NCBI GenBank assembly: GCA_036676355.1
Contig: JAKFDA010000063.1
Coordinates: 1-64,000, forward strand
Length of the DNA stretch: 64,000 bases
Direction of reading: 5' to 3'
From: ZC4RG42 sp036676355
GTDB lineage: Bacteria > Pseudomonadota > Gammaproteobacteria > Burkholderiales > SG8-39
In this document: positions 45,022-53,440 of the stretch, piece by piece
How positions within the stretch are numbered: the first letter of the stretch is position 1
Layout: each line of letters begins with the position of its first letter
Made by a program: the position numbers and the translations under genes
Notes under the pieces: model-generated
The model's input: only the letters and a program-made list of their open reading frames with translations
What the model was told of the DNA's origin: nothing
Databases searched by the model: none

Positions 45022-45639
45022 ATGGCTTTCATCAGTCAAGAGAAAGTTGAAACGAACAATACCTTGCTCATCATTCTGATCGTGCTGGTCGTGAGTGTTG
45101 CGGGCCTGGTTGAAATCGTTCCGCTGTTCTTTCAGAAATCGACCACGCAACCGGTTGCCGGCCTCAAGCCGCCGACCGCTGTGCAACTGGCCGGTCGGGA
45201 TATCTACATCCGCGAAGGCTGCAACAACTGCCACTCGCAGATGATCCGGCCGTTCCGTGCCGAAACCGAGCGCTACGGCCATTACTCCGTGGCCGGCGAG
45301 TTCGTTTACGACCATCCTCATCTGTGGGGCAGCAAGCGCACCGGGCCCGATCTCGCGCGCGTCGGCGGCCGTTACAGTGACGAGTGGCACCGCATTCATC
45401 TCAACAACCCGCGCGACGTGGTGCCCGAATCGATCATGCCTGCCTATACGTGGCTCGAAGCCACGCCGGTCTATAACGGCGATATCGAGGCACGCATGAA
45501 GGCGCTGCGTACGGTCGGCGTGCCGTACACCGACGAGGATTTCGCCGGTGCGCGCAAGGCGCTCGAGGGCAAGACCGAAATGGATGTGCTGGTGGCCTAT
45601 CTGCAAAGCCTCGGCATCGCGCTGAAAGACAGCAAGTAA
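45022..45639 (+). CDS. ccoO: cbb3-type cytochrome c oxidase subunit II (mono-heme)
   Basis: A 205-residue membrane-anchored cytochrome c. One N-terminal membrane helix (about residues 13-35) is followed by the heme c site C67-N-N-C-H71 in YIREGCNNCHSQMIRPF. The distal Met ligand is probably in ESIMPAYTWL. It passes electrons from CcoP to CcoN. It starts 16 nt after ccoN. Confidence 0.96.
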   Translation: MAFISQEKVETNNTLLIILIVLVVSVAGLVEIVPLFFQKSTTQPVAGLKPPTAVQLAGRDIYIREGCNNCHSQMIRPFRAETERYGHYSVAGEFVYDHPHLWGSKRTGPDLARVGGRYSDEWHRIHLNNPRDVVPESIMPAYTWLEATPVYNGDIEARMKALRTVGVPYTDEDFAGARKALEGKTEMDVLVAYLQSLGIALKDSK

Positions 45640-45649
45640 GAGGTAAAGA

Positions 45650-45805
45650 ATGGAACTCAACGATCTACGTTCCCTGATCACCGTGCTCAGCTTTGCCACG
45701 TTCATCGGCATCGTGATCTGGGCATATATCCCGTCTCGTGGAGAGGCGTTCAAACGCGCGGCGAACTCGGTGTTCGACGAAGAAGAAACGGGAGATCGGC
45801 AATGA
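45650..45805 (+). CDS. ccoQ: cbb3-type cytochrome oxidase subunit IV (CcoQ)
   Basis: A 51-residue single-span protein MELNDLRSLITVLSFATF... with one helix (about residues 8-27), the YIPSRGEAFKRAA segment and an acidic end. CcoQ stabilises the oxidase. Its ATG follows AGAGGTAAAG, and its stop overlaps the ccoP start (ATGA). Confidence 0.93.
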   Translation: MELNDLRSLITVLSFATFIGIVIWAYIPSRGEAFKRAANSVFDEEETGDRQ

Positions 45806-46767
45806 CCGATTTTGTGAACAGTTTCTGGGAGTTTTACGTCGGCATCCTGACCCTCGCTTCGGTCATCGCCATGGCGGTGCTGCTGCAGTCGCAGTCGCGC
45901 CGCCGCGTCAAGGGCGAGCAGGTCGATACGACCGGGCACGTGTGGGACGGGGATCTGGAGGAATGGAACAACCCGTTGCCCAACTGGTGGCGCTGGCTGT
46001 TTTATCTGACCATCGTCTTCGCTTTCGGTTATCTCATTCTGTTCCCGGGGCTGGGGTTCTGGGACGGCAGCCTGAACTGGAGTTCGGCCGGGCGCTATCA
46101 GAAGGAACAGGCGCACGCCGAACAGACCTATGGTCCGCTGTATGCCAAGTACGCGCAGATGCCGGTCGAGGAAGTTGCCGCCGACCCGGCTGCAATCGCG
46201 ATCGGGCAGAACCTGTACTTGAATTACTGCGCGCAATGCCATGCGTCGGATGCGCGCGGCAGCAAGGGTTTTCCCAGCCTCGCCGATCGTGACTGGCTGT
46301 ATGGCGGCGATCCGAAAGTCATTCATCAGACCATCTCCGCCGGCCGCACCGGCGTGATGCCGGCGATGGGCGCGGCGCTGGGCGGCGAGGGCACGCGCGA
46401 CGTGGCGCATTATGTCATGTCGCTGTCCGGACTGACCCACGATTCGATTCGCGCCGCGCGCGGTCGCGACAAGTTCGCCCAGACTTGCGCCGCCTGTCAT
46501 GGCGCCGATGGTCGGGGCAATCAGATGATGGGCGCACCGAATCTGACCGACAAGATATGGCTGTACGGCGGCTCGGAGGCAACCATTACCGAGACGATCA
46601 GCAAAGGACGCAACAACGTCATGCCGGCGTGGAAAGACTTCCTCGGCGAAACGAAAATTCACGTGCTCGCCTCCTATATCTGGAGCCTGTCGAATGAGCC
46701 GGGCACGCGCGAAGCGGCCAAGGCGGATGTCGGACAACCCGAGTCAACGAAAGCAGAGGTGAACTAG
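45802..46767 (+). CDS. ccoP: cbb3-type cytochrome c oxidase subunit III (di-heme)
   Basis: A 321-residue protein with two N-terminal membrane helices (about residues 8-28 and 62-83) and two heme c domains, C143-A-Q-C-H147 and C229-A-A-C-H233. It accepts electrons from cytochrome c or directly from the bc1 complex. The start overlaps ccoQ. Confidence 0.96.
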   Translation: MTDFVNSFWEFYVGILTLASVIAMAVLLQSQSRRRVKGEQVDTTGHVWDGDLEEWNNPLPNWWRWLFYLTIVFAFGYLILFPGLGFWDGSLNWSSAGRYQKEQAHAEQTYGPLYAKYAQMPVEEVAADPAAIAIGQNLYLNYCAQCHASDARGSKGFPSLADRDWLYGGDPKVIHQTISAGRTGVMPAMGAALGGEGTRDVAHYVMSLSGLTHDSIRAARGRDKFAQTCAACHGADGRGNQMMGAPNLTDKIWLYGGSEATITETISKGRNNVMPAWKDFLGETKIHVLASYIWSLSNEPGTREAAKADVGQPESTKAEVN

Positions 46768-46770
46768 AAA

Positions 46771-48198
46771 GTGGGCCAACGACTGGAGGACATACCGGTC
46801 GTGCAGGTAGGCGCGGCGGATGAAGTGGAGCAATCGCTTTACGAAGTCCGCAAAAAAATCTACGCGCGCGCCGTGCACGGCTGGTTCGCGCGCTGGCGCT
46901 GGGCGCTGATCTGGTTCACACAGATCCTTTTTTACGGCCTCGCCTGGCTGCCCTGGAACGGGCGTCAGGCGGTGCTGTTCGATCTGGCCGCGCGCAAGTT
47001 CTATATTTTCGGATACGTCTTCTGGCCGCAGGACTTCATCTATCTCGCCGGGCTGCTGATCATTTCGGCGTACTCGCTGTTCCTGTTCACCGCCATCGGC
47101 GGACGCTTGTGGTGCGGCTACGCCTGTCCGCAAACGGTCTACACCGAAATCTTCATGTGGATCGAGCGCAAGATCGAAGGCGATCGCCAGCGTCGTATGA
47201 GACTCGACGCCGAGCCGCTTTCCGCGCGCAAGGTGATGCTGAAGACCGCCAAGCATGGCGCCTGGATCGCGCTCGCGTTGTGGACCGGCTTCACCTTCGT
47301 CGGCTATTTCACCCCCATTCGCGAACTGTCAGTGCATGTCGCGTCGTTCGATATCGGCCCGTGGCAGGGCTTCTGGATGCTGTTCTACGCGTTCGCCACT
47401 TACGGCAATGCCGGCTGGATGCGCGAGCAGGTATGCAAATACATGTGCCCGTATGCGCGCTTCCAGGGCGTGATGTTCGATCAGGACACCATGGTCGTCA
47501 CTTACGACACGAATCGCGGCGAGCCGCGCGGTGCCCGCGGTCGCAAGGTCGATGCGCGCGCGCAGGGTCTGGGCGACTGCGTCGACTGCACGATGTGCGT
47601 GCAGGTCTGTCCGACCGGCATCGATATACGCAATGGCCTGCAGTACGAGTGCATCGGCTGTGCCGCCTGCATCGATGCCTGCGATCAGGTGATGGACAAG
47701 ATGGGCTATGCGCGCGGGCTGATTCGTTATTCGACCTCGAACGCGGTCGCCAACGGCTGGGATTTCCGTCGCATGGTGCGCCGCGTTTTCCGTCCTCGCG
47801 TACTCCTTTACAGTGCGATTCTGGCCGCCATCGTCGGCGCGACGGTCGTGTCGCTGTATGTGCGCGTACCGCTCAAGGTGGATGTGCTGCGCGATCGTGC
47901 GAGCCTCATGCGCGAAGTCGAGGACGGCCAGCTGGAGAACGTTTATCGCGTGCAGATCATGAACACGCAGGAAGTGGCGCATCGCTACCGCATTACGGTG
48001 ACCGGACTCGAATCGCTTCACGTCGCGAGCGAAGACGAAATCGATCTGCCGGCTTCTGCCTCGAAGCAGGTGCCGGTGCGCTTGCGCATGGACGGCGTGT
48101 TCGCCGACAAGGGCGCGCACAAGATATTTATTCAGGTCCAGGCCATCGACGACCCCGGCATCGCGGCGGTGGAAGATTCGGTGTTTCTGATTCGTTGA
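46771..48198 (+). CDS. ccoG: cbb3 oxidase accessory protein CcoG (FixG), [4Fe-4S] ferredoxin-like
   Basis: A 475-residue integral membrane iron-sulfur protein. It has five membrane helices, membrane-side Cys motifs WCGYACPQTVYTE and CKYMCPYARFQGVMFD, and a soluble ferredoxin domain with CVDCTMCVQVCPTG and CIGCAACIDACD, binding two [4Fe-4S] clusters. A C-terminal Ig-like FixG domain follows. CcoG is thought to reduce copper during cbb3 assembly. The start is GTG at 46771, 3 nt after ccoP. Confidence 0.95.
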   Translation: MGQRLEDIPVVQVGAADEVEQSLYEVRKKIYARAVHGWFARWRWALIWFTQILFYGLAWLPWNGRQAVLFDLAARKFYIFGYVFWPQDFIYLAGLLIISAYSLFLFTAIGGRLWCGYACPQTVYTEIFMWIERKIEGDRQRRMRLDAEPLSARKVMLKTAKHGAWIALALWTGFTFVGYFTPIRELSVHVASFDIGPWQGFWMLFYAFATYGNAGWMREQVCKYMCPYARFQGVMFDQDTMVVTYDTNRGEPRGARGRKVDARAQGLGDCVDCTMCVQVCPTGIDIRNGLQYECIGCAACIDACDQVMDKMGYARGLIRYSTSNAVANGWDFRRMVRRVFRPRVLLYSAILAAIVGATVVSLYVRVPLKVDVLRDRASLMREVEDGQLENVYRVQIMNTQEVAHRYRITVTGLESLHVASEDEIDLPASASKQVPVRLRMDGVFADKGAHKIFIQVQAIDDPGIAAVEDSVFLIR

Positions 48199-48210
48199 AA
48201 AGGGGTTGCC

Positions 48211-48729
48211 ATGACAAATGCTGCTGCTGAATCCGCACACCCTTGGTATCGAGACCGCTGGCCGTGGCTGCTCATCTCCATACCGGCCGTATCGCTCATA
48301 CTGGGTGTCGCGATGCTTGCGCTGGCGCTGCAGTCGGACGACGGGCTGGTAGCGGACGATTATTACAAGCAGGGGCTGGGCATCAACGAAGTGCTCGACA
48401 AGAAGACACATGCGAGCGAGCTCGGGTTGATCGCGCAACTGAGCGTCAATGCCGAGCGCACCGGCGTGCGCGTGCTGATGCGCGGGCAGAGTTTGCCCGA
48501 AGCGCGGCTTTTGTTACGCTTCGTGCATCCGACCCGGGCCGGCGAGGATCAGCGCGTGATACTCCAGCCGCTGGGAGGATCGATGTACGAAGGCGCTCTT
48601 GTGCCGCTGGCCGCAGGGCGGTGGCATGTGATGCTGGAAGATGAGGCAGCGACCTGGCGTTTGGCCGGGGTGTGGCATACGAGCGCATCGCAGCTGGTGC
48701 TCGAGCCACCCGATCGGAAAGGAAAATGA
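48211..48729 (+). CDS. ccoH: cbb3 oxidase assembly protein CcoH/FixH
   Basis: A 172-residue protein with one membrane helix (WPWLLISIPAVSLILGVAMLALAL) followed by DDGLVADDYYKQGLGIN, a FixH hallmark, and a periplasmic beta-rich domain. It binds assembling oxidase subunits and supports copper delivery. Located 12 nt after ccoG with AAAAGGGG upstream. Confidence 0.92.
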   Translation: MTNAAAESAHPWYRDRWPWLLISIPAVSLILGVAMLALALQSDDGLVADDYYKQGLGINEVLDKKTHASELGLIAQLSVNAERTGVRVLMRGQSLPEARLLLRFVHPTRAGEDQRVILQPLGGSMYEGALVPLAAGRWHVMLEDEAATWRLAGVWHTSASQLVLEPPDRKGK

Positions 48730-48730
48730 G

Positions 48731-49027
48731 ATGCAGCGCGCGATCTGGGTATTGTGGCCGTCCTTCATCGTGGCCGGCGTGGCCGAGGTGGTTTTGTTCA
48801 CGCTCATCGATCCAATGAGCTTGCAGATATTCGACGAAGCGCACGATCTCGGTCGAACCACGGTATATTCGATCGTGTTCTTTGCGCTGTGGCTGTTTGC
48901 TGCCACATCGAGTGCGCTGACCTGTTTTTTCCAGCGCACCGCGGCGGAAATCAATCGCTGCCCGCTGACGCCGACGCAGCGGCCGGTTGGATGTCCAAAA
49001 CGAGAAGAAAGCGACGTTTGTTGCTAA
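48731..49027 (+). CDS. Small two-helix membrane protein of the cco locus
   Basis: A 98-residue protein starting MQRAIWVLWPSFIVAGVAEVVLF, one nucleotide after the ccoH stop. It has two membrane helices (about residues 5-25 and 46-66) and a Cys/Arg-containing C-terminal tail (CPLTPTQRPVGCPK...DVCC). Similar small proteins accompany ccoH in other betaproteobacteria; the function is unknown. The two Cys near the end could be accidental or metal-binding. Confidence 0.7.
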   Translation: MQRAIWVLWPSFIVAGVAEVVLFTLIDPMSLQIFDEAHDLGRTTVYSIVFFALWLFAATSSALTCFFQRTAAEINRCPLTPTQRPVGCPKREESDVCC

Positions 49028-49056
49028 AGATGCGGTCCAACTAAAAGGAGAAACGA

Positions 49057-49500
49057 ATGTTCAACCATGTATTGATTCCCGTCGATCGCTCTGCCGTATC
49101 GATGAAGGCCGCCAAGGCGGGCATTCAGATGGCCAAGCGACTGGGCGCCTCGATCAGCGTCTATCACGGCGTCGAGCCGCTGGATCGTTACTATGGCGAC
49201 GAAGGCATCGCGATCAATCCGAACATGCTGAAGACGCTGAAGAAGCGCGTGCTGCAGGATGGTCAACGCGTATTGAGTGAAGTCGAAGCGATTGCCGGGA
49301 AGGCCGGCGTGCCCTGCGATACCGTGCTCGATGAGCCCGCTTCGGCAGCCGATGGCATCATCAATGCTGCGAAGAAACAGAAGTGCGATGCGATTTTCAT
49401 CGGCTCGCGCGGTCACGGTGCGATCAAAACGCTGCTGCTGGGCAGTGTGACGCAGAAAGTCCTGGCCAATTCGAAGCTGCCGGTACTGGTTTATCGGTGA
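49057..49500 (+). CDS. Universal stress protein (ATP-binding motif present)
   Basis: A 147-residue UspA-family protein with the alpha/beta fold starting MFNHVLIPVDRSAVSMKAAK. The ATP-binding motif G-x2-G-x9-G-S is intact (GSRGHGAIKTLLLGSVTQKV). AAAAGGAG precedes the ATG. It is the last gene of the cco run and ends at a strong bidirectional terminator. Confidence 0.9.
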   Translation: MFNHVLIPVDRSAVSMKAAKAGIQMAKRLGASISVYHGVEPLDRYYGDEGIAINPNMLKTLKKRVLQDGQRVLSEVEAIAGKAGVPCDTVLDEPASAADGIINAAKKQKCDAIFIGSRGHGAIKTLLLGSVTQKVLANSKLPVLVYR

Positions 49501-49575
49501 AATACACGGCCGCCGGCGCGCCGTGATCAGATTCCGGTAGCCGCGCAAGCGGCGCGGCCGTGAATCCAGGCGCAT

Positions 49576-49610
49576 AAAAAGTCTCAAACGTTCGCGTTTG
49601 AGACTTTTTT
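49576..49610. terminator. Bidirectional Rho-independent terminator
   Basis: AAAAAGTCTCAAACG pairs with CGTTTGAGACTTTTT (15 bp) around a TTCG loop. The A-run and T-run make it work for the plus-strand stress-protein gene and the convergent fnr gene. Confidence 0.95.
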
Positions 49611-49650
49611 GCCGGCGCTCAACGTCGGGCTACAGACTGCTGTCCCGGCA

Positions 49651-50424
49651 CTAGCGGCCGAGCAGTTTGCGCAGCGCGTCGGCGTCCTTGATGTGGACGT
49701 GTTTCTGCTGCACGGCGATCAGACCCTGTTCCTGGAATTTTGAAAAAGCACGGCTGACCGTTTCCAGTTTCAAACCAAGATAGCTGCCGATTTCCTCGCG
49801 CGTCATGCGCAGGTTGAATTCCGAGGCCGAATAGCCACGCGCGGTGAAACGCTGCGACAGGTTCAGCAGAAAAGCGGCCAGCCGTTCCTCCGCCCGCATC
49901 GTTCCCAGCAACATCATCACGCCCTGATCACGCACGATTTCGCGGCTCATCATTTTGTGGAACTGATTCTGCAGCGAGCGGACTTCGTGCGACAACTCTT
50001 CCAGGCGGGAATAGGGAATGATGCAGACTTCGCTGTCTTCCAGTGCAATGGTGCTGACCGCGTGGCGGTCCGTGCCGATCCCGTCCAGCCCCATGACCTC
50101 GCCCGGCATGTGGAAACCGGTGACCTGATCGCGCCCGTCTTCGAACACCACGGTACTTTTGAAGAAACCCGTCCGGACCGCATTGAGGGAAGTGAATTCG
50201 TCACCGGCGCGATAAAGGCTTTCGCCGCGTTTGAGGCGCCTGCGGGTGTAGACAAGATTATCGAGCTGATCGACCTCGTCCGGCGACAGGCCCATGGGCA
50301 GGCATAGTTCGCGCAAACTGCACGTCGAACACACCGTTTTCAGTTGCTGAATGCTGATGTCTTTGCCGCTGCTCATGCCCGAATTGTGCATGCTTAAAGC
50401 CGTTTGATCCACGTCAATCGACAT
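49651..50424 (-). CDS. fnr: FNR/ANR oxygen-sensing transcriptional regulator
   Basis: A 257-residue Crp-family regulator. The four Cys that bind the oxygen-labile [4Fe-4S] cluster are Cys32, Cys35, Cys41 (CSTCSLRELC) and Cys134 (SEVCIIPY). The recognition helix of the C-terminal HTH is LGLKLETVSRAFSKFQ, with the E..SR residues that read TTGAT. It activates anaerobic and microaerobic genes. The ATG at 50424 has AAAGG 5 nt upstream; internal ATGs at 50391 and 50376 are possible and would leave the FNR box upstream of the gene. Divergent from hemN. Confidence 0.93.
   Translation of the reverse strand: MSIDVDQTALSMHNSGMSSGKDISIQQLKTVCSTCSLRELCLPMGLSPDEVDQLDNLVYTRRRLKRGESLYRAGDEFTSLNAVRTGFFKSTVVFEDGRDQVTGFHMPGEVMGLDGIGTDRHAVSTIALEDSEVCIIPYSRLEELSHEVRSLQNQFHKMMSREIVRDQGVMMLLGTMRAEERLAAFLLNLSQRFTARGYSASEFNLRMTREEIGSYLGLKLETVSRAFSKFQEQGLIAVQQKHVHIKDADALRKLLGR
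50404..50417. promoter_or_regulatory. FNR box between fnr and hemN
   Basis: TTGAT-CCAC-GTCAA matches 9 of 10 FNR positions. Its centre is 58 nt upstream of the hemN ATG. Relative to fnr it overlaps codons 3-7 if the gene starts at 50424, suggesting autorepression, or lies upstream if an internal start is used. Confidence 0.75.
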
Positions 50425-50468
50425 CCTAACCTTTGCGCCACACTGCGTACATTAAAAGCGAGTATGCA

Positions 50469-51857
50469 ATGAACGCCACCGACCTGATTCCCGACGCAGA
50501 TTTGCTCCGCCGCTTCGACCGGCCCGGACCGCGCTACACCTCTTATCCAACCGCCGACCGGTTCGTCACGGCGCATGACGCCCCAGCCCACGTCCGTGCG
50601 CTCAAGGCGCGCCGGCTGCAGTCGGGCGGCAAGGCGCTGTCATTATACGTACACCTGCCTTTCTGCGAACACGTCTGCTACTACTGCGGCTGCAACAAGA
50701 TCATCACGCGCAATCACAGCCGGACGACCAAATATCTGCGCTATCTCGAGCGTGAAATGGACCTAGTGACCGACATCATCGGCACCCGCCAGCGCGTCGA
50801 GCAACTGCACTGGGGCGGCGGCACGCCGACCTTCCTGACCGAGGACGAGTTGCGCGAACTGATGGCCATGTTGAAGGCGCGCTTCGATTTCGCGCCCGAC
50901 GGCGAATATTCGATTGAAATCGATCCGCGCACCGTGGATGCCTCGAAAATGGCTGTTTTGGGCGAAATCGGCTTCAACCGAGTATCCATCGGCGTGCAGG
51001 ATTTCGATCCGGATGTGCAGAAGGCGGTGAACCGCATACAGAGTTTCGAAATCACCGCTGCGGCGGTGCAGGGCGCGCGGGACCACCGTTTCAAGTCGGT
51101 TAACCTCGATTTGATCTACGGCCTGCCGCGGCAGAACCCGGAGCGCTTCGCCGCCACGCTCGCGAGTACGCTTACGTTGAAACCCGAGCGCATCGCTTTG
51201 TACAACTATGCGCATCTACCGACGCTGTTCAAGCCGCAGCGGCGTATCAACGAAGCCGAATTGCCCAGCCCGGCGATGCGTATCGAATTGCTGCAGCTGG
51301 CGATCCGCACCCTTACCGACGCAGGCTATCGTTACATCGGCATGGACCACTTTGCGCGGCCGGAAGACGATCTCGCCAAGGCGCAGCAGATGGGCCATCT
51401 GCATCGCAATTTTCAGGGCTATTCCACGCGCGCGGAATGCGATCTGCTTGCCCTCGGCGTATCGGCCATCAGCGCGATCGGCTCGACCTACAGTCAGAAC
51501 GTAAAGGAACTCGACGAATACTACGACTGCCTGGATCAGGGCCAGCTGCCCGTCATGCGTGGCATGGAACTCAATGCCGATGACCTGGTGCGGCGCGCCG
51601 CCATCCAGTCGCTGATGTGCCATTTCGCTCTGTCCATCGATTCGATGCAGACCGCGTATCTGATCGATTTCAAAGAGACGTTCGCCGAAGAACTGCAGGC
51701 GCTGCAGGAATACGTTGATCTCGGCCTGGTTGAAATGGACGGGGAGTGGATCACCGTCACGCCGCGCGGCCGCATGTTCGTGCGCGCCATCTGCATGGTG
51801 TTCGACCGCTATCTGCGGCAGAGCGAGATGCGCGCGCGCTATTCCAAGGTGTTGTAG
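50469..51857 (+). CDS. hemN: Oxygen-independent coproporphyrinogen III dehydrogenase
   Basis: A 462-residue radical SAM enzyme converting coproporphyrinogen III to protoporphyrinogen IX without oxygen. The cluster motif is C66-x3-C70-x2-C73-G-C75 (FCEHVCYYCGCNK). The GGGTPTFL segment and the C-terminal HemN domain are intact. Heme supply under low oxygen fits the neighbouring cbb3 and fnr genes. The ATG at 50469 opens the homologous N-terminus; the frame is open further upstream. Confidence 0.96.
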   Translation: MNATDLIPDADLLRRFDRPGPRYTSYPTADRFVTAHDAPAHVRALKARRLQSGGKALSLYVHLPFCEHVCYYCGCNKIITRNHSRTTKYLRYLEREMDLVTDIIGTRQRVEQLHWGGGTPTFLTEDELRELMAMLKARFDFAPDGEYSIEIDPRTVDASKMAVLGEIGFNRVSIGVQDFDPDVQKAVNRIQSFEITAAAVQGARDHRFKSVNLDLIYGLPRQNPERFAATLASTLTLKPERIALYNYAHLPTLFKPQRRINEAELPSPAMRIELLQLAIRTLTDAGYRYIGMDHFARPEDDLAKAQQMGHLHRNFQGYSTRAECDLLALGVSAISAIGSTYSQNVKELDEYYDCLDQGQLPVMRGMELNADDLVRRAAIQSLMCHFALSIDSMQTAYLIDFKETFAEELQALQEYVDLGLVEMDGEWITVTPRGRMFVRAICMVFDRYLRQSEMRARYSKVL

Positions 51858-51882
51858 TGATTGTGGCTCGGATTTTGTCGCA

Positions 51883-52635
51883 ATGACCCTCGCGTTTACT
51901 GCTTTCCTGACGGGGCTGTTCAGTGGCGTGCACTGCGTCGCCATGTGCGGCGGCGTGGTGAGCGCGCTCAGCATGTCGCGCGACCGCGGTGTCATACGCA
52001 TCGAGCCCGACGGCGCGGCGACGCTCGGCGCGGGAACGGGTATTGCGGCGCGCGTGCCGATGCAACTGGCCTACAGCAGCGGTCGCATCGTCAGTTACGG
52101 CGTGGCCGGGGCGGTCGCCGGCGGAATCGGCGGGACCGTGCTGCTCACCCAATCGTTGCTGCCGGCCCAGACCGTGCTCGCCGTCCTCGCCAACGGGCTG
52201 CTGATGTTGCTGGGGCTGCATCTGGCCGGAGTCGGCAGTTGGGTGGCGCGCCTGGAATATCTCGGCGCGCCGGTATGGCGCAAGCTGGCACCGCTCGGGC
52301 GGCGCTTCATGCCCGCCGATACGCCGCCGCGGGCCTTTGCCGTCGGTTTGTTGTGGGGCTGGCTGCCGTGCGGACTGGTGTATAGCACGCTCGCGCTGGC
52401 AATGATGAGCGGCAGCACGGCCGAGGGCGTGTTGGTGATGTTGGCCTTCGGTCTGGGGACAATGCCCAATCTCGTTGCGGCCGGACTGTTCATCGGACGG
52501 CTGCAGCCGCTGTTGCGTCGCGTCGGAGTGCGCCGTGCCGCGGGTGCGCTGGTGTTCGCGTTGGGGGTGCTGGGATTCGCGCGGATTCCGCAGGTCAATG
52601 CGCTCATCCGCGATGCGGTGCTGTGTTTGACATAG
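51883..52635 (+). CDS. TauE/SafE-UreH-like membrane protein linked to cbb3 genes
   Basis: A 250-residue protein with about six or seven membrane helices, of the UreH_2/sulfite exporter TauE-like group. Paired Cys motifs GVHCVAMCGG near the N-terminus and LWGWLPCGLVYS in the middle could bind or pass a metal or thiol. Genes of this type recur beside ccoGHIS, fnr and hemN in proteobacteria, and a role in copper handling for cbb3 has been proposed. The start follows hemN by 25 nt. Confidence 0.83.
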   Translation: MTLAFTAFLTGLFSGVHCVAMCGGVVSALSMSRDRGVIRIEPDGAATLGAGTGIAARVPMQLAYSSGRIVSYGVAGAVAGGIGGTVLLTQSLLPAQTVLAVLANGLLMLLGLHLAGVGSWVARLEYLGAPVWRKLAPLGRRFMPADTPPRAFAVGLLWGWLPCGLVYSTLALAMMSGSTAEGVLVMLAFGLGTMPNLVAAGLFIGRLQPLLRRVGVRRAAGALVFALGVLGFARIPQVNALIRDAVLCLT

Positions 52636-52669
52636 CGCGCGTTGGCATTTCGGTGCCGCATCGTTAGTA

Positions 52670-52710
52670 TTGATCCAGCGCAAACCGGTACCCGTTACAG
52701 CGGATAGCAT
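52670..52710 (+). promoter_or_regulatory. FNR-type promoter of the second universal stress protein gene
   Basis: TTGAT-CCAG-CGCAA at 52670-52683 matches 8 of 10 FNR positions. TAGCAT at 52705-52710 lies 28.5 nt from its centre, exactly the geometry and -10 sequence of the ccoN promoter. The stress-protein ATG is at 52768. Confidence 0.65.
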
Positions 52711-52767
52711 TCAATTACACGGACGCCGTCAGGAATCGTTTCATCTTCACCGATAAAGGAAACATCA

Positions 52768-53193
52768 ATGAAGATACTCCTCGCAGTAGATGGTTCTGAG
52801 AACTCGGTCCGCGCGACGAAATCGCTGATCGAACAACTGTCGCTCTTCAAGGAAGCGCCGCAGGTCGATGTCGTTACCGTGCATCTGCCGCTGCCGAACG
52901 TGGGCACCGCGCACATGATCACGAAAGAAATCCGCGACCAGTACTACAAGGAAGAATGCGACGAAGCGCTCGCGCCGACGATTGCTTTGCTGGATGCCGC
53001 CAAGGTGCCGTACAAGGCGCATCGACTCATCGGCCCGGTCGCCGAGACGATCGTGAAGGCCGCCGGGGATTTGGGCAGCACCGTGATCTACATGGGCACG
53101 CACGGTAGAACCGGCATGGCCAAGGTCGTGATGGGTTCAGTGGCGACCAAGGTGCTGCATCTCGCGCAAGTGCCTGTGCAACTGGTGCGATAA
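52768..53193 (+). CDS. Universal stress protein (ATP-binding motif present)
   Basis: A 141-residue UspA-family protein starting MKILLAVDGSENSVRATKSL. The nucleotide motif GTHGRTGMAKVVMGSVATKV is complete. AAAGGAAA precedes the ATG. It lies 132 nt after the UreH-like gene and is followed 12 nt later by the HMA protein gene. The FNR-type promoter suggests induction under oxygen limitation, as known for universal stress proteins in several proteobacteria. Confidence 0.92.
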   Translation: MKILLAVDGSENSVRATKSLIEQLSLFKEAPQVDVVTVHLPLPNVGTAHMITKEIRDQYYKEECDEALAPTIALLDAAKVPYKAHRLIGPVAETIVKAAGDLGSTVIYMGTHGRTGMAKVVMGSVATKVLHLAQVPVQLVR

Positions 53194-53205
53194 GGGAACG
53201 ATCAT

Positions 53206-53427
53206 ATGAACGCGGCGAATACGGCCACGGCCTCAGTCAAGATCGGCGGCATGACCTGCTCGGGTTGTGTGCGTAGCGTCACGCAGGTCCTGCAGGCGCT
53301 GCCCGGTGTCGAGGCCGTGGACGTTTCGCTCGAGAAGAGCGAGGCGCAGGTACGTTACGATCCGGCGCGTGTCGAGCCCGATGCTTTCCGCCGAGCGGTG
53401 GAAAGCGCCGGGTTCGAAGTGCCCTAG
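53206..53427 (+). CDS. Small heavy-metal-binding HMA-domain protein (CopZ-like)
   Basis: A 73-residue single HMA domain with the metal-binding motif GGMTCSGCVRSV (Cys18 and Cys21) and the ferredoxin-like fold ending SAGFEVP. It is a soluble copper or other soft-metal chaperone candidate. Sitting between a stress-protein gene and a Crp/Fnr gene next to the cbb3 locus, it could supply CcoI. Confidence 0.9.
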   Translation: MNAANTATASVKIGGMTCSGCVRSVTQVLQALPGVEAVDVSLEKSEAQVRYDPARVEPDAFRRAVESAGFEVP

Positions 53428-53440
53428 CGAGGGTTCGATC

